From Clostridium sp. CAG:448 (GTDB lineage Bacteria > Bacillota > Clostridia > Oscillospirales > CAG-272): a DNA stretch of 10,604 nt. Below the pieces are notes generated by a model. The model was not told the DNA's origin. It worked only from the letters and a program-made list of their open reading frames with translations, and ran no database searches. The position numbers and the translations under genes were made by a program. The stretch is taken from contig FR890546.1 in assembly GCA_000433415.1 (NCBI GenBank), forward strand, positions 8,747 to 19,350, read 5' to 3'. Below are positions 6,495 through 10,604 of the stretch, piece after piece (position 1 is the stretch's first letter; every line of letters starts with the position of its first letter).

Positions 6495-6523
6495 ATTATA
6501 CCACGTTCCCCGCCGCTTGTCAA
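6495..6523 (-). promoter_or_regulatory. Consensus sigma-A promoter of guaA
   Basis: On the minus strand TTGACA (6518-6523), a 17-bp spacer and TATAAT (6495-6500): a perfect match to consensus. Transcription would start near 6488, leaving a leader of about 43 nt, too short for a purine riboswitch. Confidence 0.92.
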
Positions 6524-6575
6524 TGCGGTTCCGTCGAAATACCGCAAAAGGAGCGCCGTTCCGGAAATGGCATCG

Positions 6576-6603
6576 AAAAAAGGACCCCGGAGAGTCCTTT
6601 TTT
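6576..6603 (-). terminator. Rho-independent terminator after serA
   Basis: AAAAAAGGAC pairs with GTCCTTTTTT around an 8-nt loop. It lies 14 nt after the serA stop and separates the serC-serA operon from the guaA promoter. The tracts are symmetrical, but only the minus-strand use has a gene behind it. Confidence 0.88.
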
Positions 6604-6617
6604 GGGGGAAGCCCCCC

Positions 6618-7769
6618 TCAGAGAATCCGCACGCGGATCACGCCGGGCAATTCTGCAAGTGCACCGCCGATTTCACCGACCGCGCCGGTCACATCTAAGA
6701 GCGTATAGGCGAAGTCCCCGCGGGATTTGTTTGTCATGTTGTCGATATTGACGCCGGTCGCCGACACGCAGGCAGTGATACCGGACAGCATATTCGGCAC
6801 ATTGCGGTGCAGCACGCAGATTCTGGTGCCCCCCGCACGCGGCATGCTGACCGCCGGATAGTTGACGCTGTTGCGGATGTTGCCGTTTTCCAGATAGTCG
6901 ATCAGTTCCTCCGCCGCCATCCGCGCGCAGTTGTCCTCGGATTCCTCCGTGGAAGCGCCCAGGTGCGGAATGGCAATCACCCCCGGCACGCCGCGGAGTG
7001 CGTCCGTGGGAAAATCCGTCACATAGGCGGCAATCTTTCCGCTTGCCAGCGCGTCCTTAAGCGCCTCCGCGTCCACAAGATCCGCCCGCGCCAGATTGAT
7101 CAGGCGCACGCCGTCCTTCATTTTCGCGATGGTCTGCGCATTGATCATCTGCTTTGTATCCCCGGTAGCGGGAACATGCAGGGTGATATAATCCGCCTCC
7201 CGGTACACGTCGTCAAAGGTCGCCGCGCGGCGGATATGATGATTCAGATTCCATGCGGCATCCACCGACAGAAAAGGGTCGCATCCGACCACCTGCATCC
7301 GCAGATGCACGGCACGGTTGGCAACGATCCCGCCGATCGCCCCCAGACCGATCACCCCCAGGGTCTTGCCTGCCGCTTCCACCCCGGCAAAAGCGCTCTT
7401 CCCCTTCTCTACCGCCTTGGCAACATCGCTCTCCAGCGTCTTTGCCCAGGCGATACCGCCGACAATATCGCGCGAGGCAAGGTAAATGGCGCACACCGCC
7501 AGTTCCGCAACGCCGTTGGCATTGGCACCAGGGGTGTTGAACACCACAATTCCCTGTTCGGCACAGCGATCCACCGGAATGTTGTTGACGCCGGCGCCCG
7601 CACGTGCAATGGCAAGCAGTCCGTCCGGGAATGCCATGTCGTGCATCACGGCAGAGCGCACCATAATCCCCACGGCGCCCTCCGCGCCCTGTTCCGGCGC
7701 ATATGCCGTGCGGTCAAACTGCGCAAGCCCCGCAGGGGAAATCTGATTCAGTAAACCGATTTTTTGCAT
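6618..7769 (-). CDS. serA: D-3-phosphoglycerate dehydrogenase with ACT domain
   Basis: Oxidises 3-phosphoglycerate to 3-phosphohydroxypyruvate with NAD+, the first step of serine synthesis. The 383 residues contain the catalytic half with GAGVNNIPVD and NTPGANANGVAEL, an NAD-binding Rossmann motif GVIGLGAIGG (138-147), catalytic R228 in NLARADLVD and H269 in PHLGAST, and a C-terminal ACT domain (about 314-383) that usually binds serine. It lacks the extra ASB domain of long enzymes, so it is the medium-length type. The acidic catalytic residue, Glu in E. coli FPTE, aligns with D256 in FPTD. AGGAGG (7778-7783) lies 8 nt from the ATG, and the serC stop is only 23 nt upstream, so the two genes form an operon. 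Feedback control by serine through the ACT domain is likely. Confidence 0.95.
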   Translation of the reverse strand: MQKIGLLNQISPAGLAQFDRTAYAPEQGAEGAVGIMVRSAVMHDMAFPDGLLAIARAGAGVNNIPVDRCAEQGIVVFNTPGANANGVAELAVCAIYLASRDIVGGIAWAKTLESDVAKAVEKGKSAFAGVEAAGKTLGVIGLGAIGGIVANRAVHLRMQVVGCDPFLSVDAAWNLNHHIRRAATFDDVYREADYITLHVPATGDTKQMINAQTIAKMKDGVRLINLARADLVDAEALKDALASGKIAAYVTDFPTDALRGVPGVIAIPHLGASTEESEDNCARMAAEELIDYLENGNIRNSVNYPAVSMPRAGGTRICVLHRNVPNMLSGITACVSATGVNIDNMTNKSRGDFAYTLLDVTGAVGEIGGALAELPGVIRVRIL

Positions 7770-7792
7770 GATTCCGTCCTCCTATGTTCCGC

Positions 7793-8893
7793 TTACGCCT
7801 TGGGATTTTCCGCGGCGAAACGCTGCATAAACGCAACCAGCGCCTCCACGCCCCCGTAGGGCATGGCATTGTAGATGGAAGCGCGCATACCGCCGACCGA
7901 GCGGTGCCCCTTGAGGTTCTTAAGCCCCGCCGCGGCAGCCTCGGATGCAAATTTCTGATCCAGCGCCGCATCGCCCGTGACGAACGTGACGTTCATCATG
8001 GAGCGGGAATCCTTCCTGACAGGCGCCGTATAGTACTCCTGGCTGTCCAGGTAGTCATAGAGCAGCGCCGCCTTGCGCCGGTTCTTTTCCGCCATTGCAG
8101 GCAGCCCGCCGTTTTCCAGGAGCCATTCGTAAACCAGACCCGCCACATAAATGGTATAGCAGGGCGGCGTGTTGTACATGGAGCCGTTCTCCGCCATGAC
8201 CTTCCAGTCAAGCATGGTGGGAATATGCGCGTCGGCAAAGCCCAAAAGATCGTCTCTGACGATGACCAGCGTCATGCCCGCGGGCGCCATATTCTTCTGC
8301 GCACCGGCATAAATCACGCCGAAGCGGGAAACCTCCACAGGCTCGGACAGAATACAGGAGGACAGATCCGCAACCAGCGGCACGTCGCCCGTGTCCGGAA
8401 TATAGGGGTATTTGGTTCCGTAGATGGTATTGTTAAAGCAGATATGCAGATACGACGCGTCCGGATCCAGCATATCACGGCTGAAGGCGGGAACATGCGT
8501 AAAATTGTCCTCCTTGGTGGAAGCGATACAGCGCACGTTCAGACCGAGCTTCTGCGCCTCCTTGAACGCCTTACCGGAGAACTGCCCGGATACCATATAG
8601 TCCGCTTTTCCCGTTCTGCCGATCAGGTTGAGCGGCACGGCGGCAAACTGCGTGGAGGCGCCCCCCTGCAAAAACAGGACCCGATAGTTGTCCGGAATGC
8701 ACATCAGCGTCCGCAGATCCGCCTCGGCTTTGGCAATGATGGCTTCGTATTCCTTGCTGCGGTGGCTCATCTCCATTACGGACATGCCGGACGCGCGGTA
8801 ATTCAGCATCTCTGCGGCAGCGCGCTCCAGCACCGGCACCGGCAACATGGACGGTCCGGCGGAAAAATTATAGACACGGTCGTATGTATTCAT
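7793..8893 (-). CDS. serC: Phosphoserine aminotransferase
   Basis: Transfers an amino group from glutamate to 3-phosphohydroxypyruvate, step 2 of serine synthesis; the same enzyme often serves vitamin B6 synthesis. The 366-residue protein begins MNTYDRVYNFSAGPSMLP, the family's usual N-terminus. An upstream in-frame ATG at 8971 is rejected because the promoter lies between the two. GGGAGG (8902-8907) is 8 nt from the chosen ATG. Class V PLP features: H44/R45 in MSHRSKEYE, FLQGGAS, and the PLP lysine K200 in YAGAQKNMAPAG. C-terminal GHRSVGGMRASIYNAMP is typical. The residue that stacks on PLP is Trp in E. coli (W102) but aligns here with F105 in SGQFSGKA. The gene leads the serC-serA operon; the phosphatase for step 3 (serB) is not in the window. 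Confidence 0.96.
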   Translation of the reverse strand: MNTYDRVYNFSAGPSMLPVPVLERAAAEMLNYRASGMSVMEMSHRSKEYEAIIAKAEADLRTLMCIPDNYRVLFLQGGASTQFAAVPLNLIGRTGKADYMVSGQFSGKAFKEAQKLGLNVRCIASTKEDNFTHVPAFSRDMLDPDASYLHICFNNTIYGTKYPYIPDTGDVPLVADLSSCILSEPVEVSRFGVIYAGAQKNMAPAGMTLVIVRDDLLGFADAHIPTMLDWKVMAENGSMYNTPPCYTIYVAGLVYEWLLENGGLPAMAEKNRRKAALLYDYLDSQEYYTAPVRKDSRSMMNVTFVTGDAALDQKFASEAAAAGLKNLKGHRSVGGMRASIYNAMPYGGVEALVAFMQRFAAENPKA

Positions 8894-8916
8894 TTGATTA
8901 TCCTCCCAATGCGCCT

Positions 8917-8936
8917 CCCGGCGTTCTGCCGCCGGG
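8917..8936 (-). promoter_or_regulatory. Hairpin at the 5' end of the serC leader
   Basis: CCCGGCG and CGCCGGG form a 7-bp GC stem with a 6-nt loop. It would begin about 5 nt after the predicted transcript start and end before the ribosome binding site. A second GGGAGG overlaps its 3' arm at 8914-8919. No U-tract follows, so it is not a terminator; a role in RNA stability or translation is possible. Confidence 0.5.
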
Positions 8937-8947
8937 GAATTGGGTCT

Positions 8948-8976
8948 ATTATACTCCGCTTTGCATTTCAAGTCAA
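8948..8976 (-). promoter_or_regulatory. Predicted sigma-A promoter of serC-serA
   Basis: On the minus strand TTGACT (8971-8976), a 17-bp spacer and TATAAT (8948-8953). Transcription would start near 8941, giving a leader of about 47 nt. Several A-tracts upstream may strengthen it. Confidence 0.9.
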
Positions 8977-8990
8977 TAGGTATTATGCAA

Positions 8991-9037
8991 TTTTTTCACG
9001 TTTTTTCCGAAATTTTTCCAAAAGAGCCTTGTTTTTT
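8991..9037. promoter_or_regulatory. Phased A/T tracts upstream of the serC promoter
   Basis: T runs at 8991-8996, 9001-9006, 9013-9017 and 9032-9037 are spaced about 10, 11.5 and 19.5 bp centre to centre, close to whole helical turns. They begin about 50 bp upstream of the predicted start and continue to about 96 bp upstream. Such phasing is known to bend DNA; an UP-element or bend function is inferred. Confidence 0.45.
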
Positions 9038-9067
9038 GCAAGAGAGACAAGCTACGACTTGCAAAAA
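9033..9067. repeat. 10-bp inverted repeat between the DUF218 gene and serC
   Basis: TTTTTGCAAG (9033-9042) and CTTGCAAAAA (9058-9067) are perfect inverted copies around a 15-nt centre. More CTTG/CAAG units lie within and beside it. The T-then-A order means neither strand ends in a U-tract after the stem, so it is not a classical terminator. It follows the stop of the DUF218 gene by 17 nt, so it could still protect that transcript's end, or be a protein site. Confidence 0.55.
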
Positions 9068-9084
9068 GCAAGACTAAAAGCAGA

Positions 9085-9699
9085 TCAGACGTGTTCCGTA
9101 ACCGCTGCTTCCTTAGCGAATTCCTGCGCAAACTGCGCGCCGCAGCGCTCCACCTCGCCCATCACGCAGAGAACGCCCAGCTCGCTGTCCGCCCAACTGT
9201 CCCGCCCGATGCCGGACGTTTCCGCCGTGCAGACCAGAAGCTCCGTATCCGGGAACGCCTCGGCAAAATACATCAGACACCGCCGCGCGTGGTAGGCTTT
9301 GGTGCACAGAATCGCCCTGCGCGGCAGAATGCCGCGCGAGAGGAGCAGGTGCGCGGAAAAGACCGCGTTCTCCCGCGTGTAGGTGGAAGCGTCCTCCCCC
9401 AAAATCGCGCTTTCCGGCACACCGCCGCGGCGCAGCACGTCGGTAAAAAACTCACACTCGGTGCGATACGGTCCGGGATATTCCTCCTGCCGGACCGACG
9501 GCGGACGGAAGGAACCGCGCTTGATACTGTATTTGCCGGTCGGAACCACCAGCGGGGCGTACCCCTCCCGCCACAGCCGTGCCGCAAGCTCCGCCACCTC
9601 CGGCGAAGAACAGCCGGGAATGATGATGACGTCCGCCGGCGCGGGCTGATCCGACACAAAAATGAACTCCGTTATCGCCTGTTTTGTTCCGGGATGCAT
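9085..9699 (-). CDS. YdcF-like DUF218 family protein
   Basis: The 204-residue protein has the DUF218 pattern: strand DVIIIPG (23-29), a helix with SPEVAELAARLWREG, LVVPTGKY, then TECEFF, EDASTYTRENAVF (102-114) and a basic motif TKAYHARRC (133-141). No membrane segment or signal peptide is visible, so it resembles cytosolic YdcF, reported to bind S-adenosylmethionine, rather than the membrane-bound ElyC/SanA relatives. The true substrate is unknown. The ATG at 9697-9699 has AGGAGG (9706-9711) 6 nt upstream. A longer version could start at a GTG at 9771 that overlaps the upstream stop codon (GTGA), but it lacks a ribosome binding site and adds a Lys/Arg-rich stretch. It lies 68 nt after the nicotinamidase-like gene with no clear promoter between, so co-transcription is likely. 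Confidence 0.88.
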   Translation of the reverse strand: MHPGTKQAITEFIFVSDQPAPADVIIIPGCSSPEVAELAARLWREGYAPLVVPTGKYSIKRGSFRPPSVRQEEYPGPYRTECEFFTDVLRRGGVPESAILGEDASTYTRENAVFSAHLLLSRGILPRRAILCTKAYHARRCLMYFAEAFPDTELLVCTAETSGIGRDSWADSELGVLCVMGEVERCGAQFAQEFAKEAAVTEHV

Positions 9700-9720
9700 A
9701 CCGAACCTCCTCTTTTCCTG

Positions 9721-9750
9721 TTTTTTCGCTCTTTTTCGCTTTTTTCCGCT
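9721..9750. repeat. Three tandem 10-bp repeats
   Basis: TTTTTTCGCT, CTTTTTCGCT and TTTTTCCGCT follow one another directly, one per helical turn, between the nicotinamidase-like gene and the DUF218 gene. In the minus-strand RNA this is an A-rich, unstructured stretch just before the ribosome binding site. It could be a translation enhancer, or simple slippage-derived sequence. Confidence 0.6.
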
Positions 9751-9767
9751 CTGCCCGGCGTCCGGCT

Positions 9768-10325
9768 TCACTGCCCGGGCATGTTCAGAATGTCAATGTG
9801 GCACGCCTGCATGGCGCGCAGTGCCGTCAGATGGCTCTCCGGGCTGACCCCGGCGCAGGCATCCGCATCCACCGCAATTACGGCATCCGGGCACACCGCC
9901 TTGGCAAGCAGCACATTGGAAATCACGCAAATGTCGGTGCACAGTCCGACAAACAACAGCCGCCGGTACCCCGCCTCCCGCAGAAATCCGCCCAAAGCAA
10001 CCGAACCGAACGTGTTCTTCTCAAACGACCCGATCACGGCGTCCCCGCGTGCACGGAGCGCCGCCGCAACCGCCGGGGTCAGCTCCCACCCCGCACTGCC
10101 GCGCAGGCAATGCGGTACGGGAAGCTTTCTGCCCTCCACGGTTTCCGGGTAATCCTGCCCGTGCGTGTCCATGGTATAGACAATATCCCCGTCAAACTGC
10201 CCGATGCGCGCGGCCACCGCCGGCACGATTGCCTGTGCCGCGGCACTGCCCAGTGTGCCGTCCACAAAATCCGTTTGCATGTCCACAACCACCAAAAGAT
10301 CCGTCTGTCCATCCCGTCTGTTCAT
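9768..10325 (-). CDS. Nicotinamidase-like cysteine hydrolase (isochorismatase fold)
   Basis: The 185-residue protein has the isochorismatase-like fold with a complete Asp-Lys-Cys triad: D15 in VVVDMQTDF, K103 in FEKNTFGS and C133 in GLCTDICVISN. A PncA-like metal site is suggested by D53 and H55 in TMDTHGQDY and H72 in LPVPHCLRG, which favours nicotinamide deamidation to nicotinate (NAD salvage) over other amidases of the fold. The substrate is not proven. AAGGAG (10334-10339) lies 8 nt from the ATG. It is 53 nt after the RecQ-like gene and 68 nt before the DUF218 gene on the same strand, with no obvious terminator in either gap, so a three-gene transcript is plausible. Confidence 0.9.
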   Translation of the reverse strand: MNRRDGQTDLLVVVDMQTDFVDGTLGSAAAQAIVPAVAARIGQFDGDIVYTMDTHGQDYPETVEGRKLPVPHCLRGSAGWELTPAVAAALRARGDAVIGSFEKNTFGSVALGGFLREAGYRRLLFVGLCTDICVISNVLLAKAVCPDAVIAVDADACAGVSPESHLTALRAMQACHIDILNMPGQ

Positions 10326-10378
10326 GATAGATTCTCCTTATTATCTTTCAAATCTTTTCTGCGTGTTCCGCCAGCCCT

Positions 10379-10604
10379 TCAGCCGTTTCCCGTGCCGCCG
10401 TTCCGTTTCTGCTCGTCCAGGTATTCCCGGATCAGATCGCAGAACATCCTGCCGTATTTGTCGCACTTGACCTGCCCGACGCCAGGCAGCAGCAAAAACG
10501 ACTCGCGCCGGGTCGGCAGAGAGATGCACATCACATACAGGGTGGAATTCGGGAAAATCACATACGCAGGAACCCCTTCCCTTGTCGCGATTTCCATGCG
10601 CAGC
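10379..10604 (-). CDS. recQ: RecQ-type DNA helicase, C-terminal HRDC end only
   Basis: Only the last 74 codons are in the window; the rest lies beyond the right edge. The sequence LRMEIATREGVPAYVIFPNS, then LPTRRESFLLLPGVGQVKCD and KYGRMFCDLIREYL is a clear HRDC domain, which helps bind nucleic acid. In RecQ it is the C-terminal domain, and this fragment ends shortly after it with a polar tail (QKRNGGTGNG). The helicase and RQC domains cannot be seen, so a different HRDC protein (a UvrD-type helicase or RNase D-like nuclease) remains possible. The ATG at 10595-10597 is internal to the domain and not the start. Confidence 0.85.
   Translation of the reverse strand, partial: LRMEIATREGVPAYVIFPNSTLYVMCISLPTRRESFLLLPGVGQVKCDKYGRMFCDLIREYLDEQKRNGGTGNG

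Noticed and set aside
4823..6751. Long plus-strand open frame opposite guaA
   Set aside because: Antisense to an unmistakable guaA. The product has low-complexity His/Arg composition and crosses the guaA promoter and a terminator.
8894..8971. 26-residue N-terminal extension of SerC
   Set aside because: It would be encoded by the -10 region and leader; family N-termini begin at the chosen ATG, which has a strong ribosome binding site.
7784..9295. Long plus-strand open frame opposite serC
   Set aside because: Shadow of serC; it also runs through the serC promoter and into the DUF218 gene.
10326..10378. Promoter (GATAAT) for the nicotinamidase-like gene
   Set aside because: There is no acceptable -35 at the right distance, and the A-rich leader gives chance matches.

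Overview
The window looks like chromosomal DNA of a moderately GC-rich Firmicute, most likely a clostridial gut-type lineage (Oscillospirales/Ruminococcaceae-like). The grounds are strong AGGAGG-type ribosome binding sites, TTGACA/TATAAT promoters with 17-bp spacers, short U-tract terminators, and clostridial-style versions of SerA, SerC, the LysR proteins and the SpoIIE/STAS pair. No phylogenetic search was run, so the assignment rests on inspection.

Left part (1-2608, minus strand): a two-gene signalling operon. A consensus promoter drives a STAS anti-anti-sigma-like protein, followed 9 nt later by a large membrane-bound SpoIIE/PP2C-type phosphatase whose C-terminus runs off the left edge. 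The phosphatase combines a LytS-like multi-membrane-segment module, a probable extracytoplasmic sensor, a HAMP linker and the catalytic domain. The expected logic is a partner switch: a sensed signal changes phosphatase activity, which controls phosphorylation of the STAS protein. The matching anti-sigma kinase and sigma factor (or other target) are not in the window.

Middle (2559-4896): a LysR regulator with internal deletions, whose 3' end overlaps a terminator and the promoter of the STAS operon; a divergent plus-strand gene for an unrecognised four-helix membrane protein with its own promoter and a duplicated GC-rich palindrome; then about 640 bp of relics (part of a flavodoxin and part of a second LysR on the minus strand, and the C-terminal end of an ABC exporter on the plus strand). 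A large two-tier, probably bidirectional terminator closes this section.

Right part (4904-10604, all minus strand): housekeeping metabolism. guaA (GMP synthase) stands alone with a perfect consensus promoter and no room for a purine riboswitch. serC-serA form a serine-biosynthesis operon (steps 2 and 1 of the phosphorylated pathway) with a strong promoter, a short leader hairpin and phased A-tracts upstream. At the edge, the HRDC end of a RecQ-type helicase is followed by a nicotinamidase-like hydrolase and a YdcF-like DUF218 protein, possibly co-transcribed.

I found no CRISPR array, tRNA, rRNA, insertion sequence or phage module. The least ordinary items are the sensor architecture of the phosphatase, the relic cluster with its repeated deletion joints, and several unexplained non-coding repeats.
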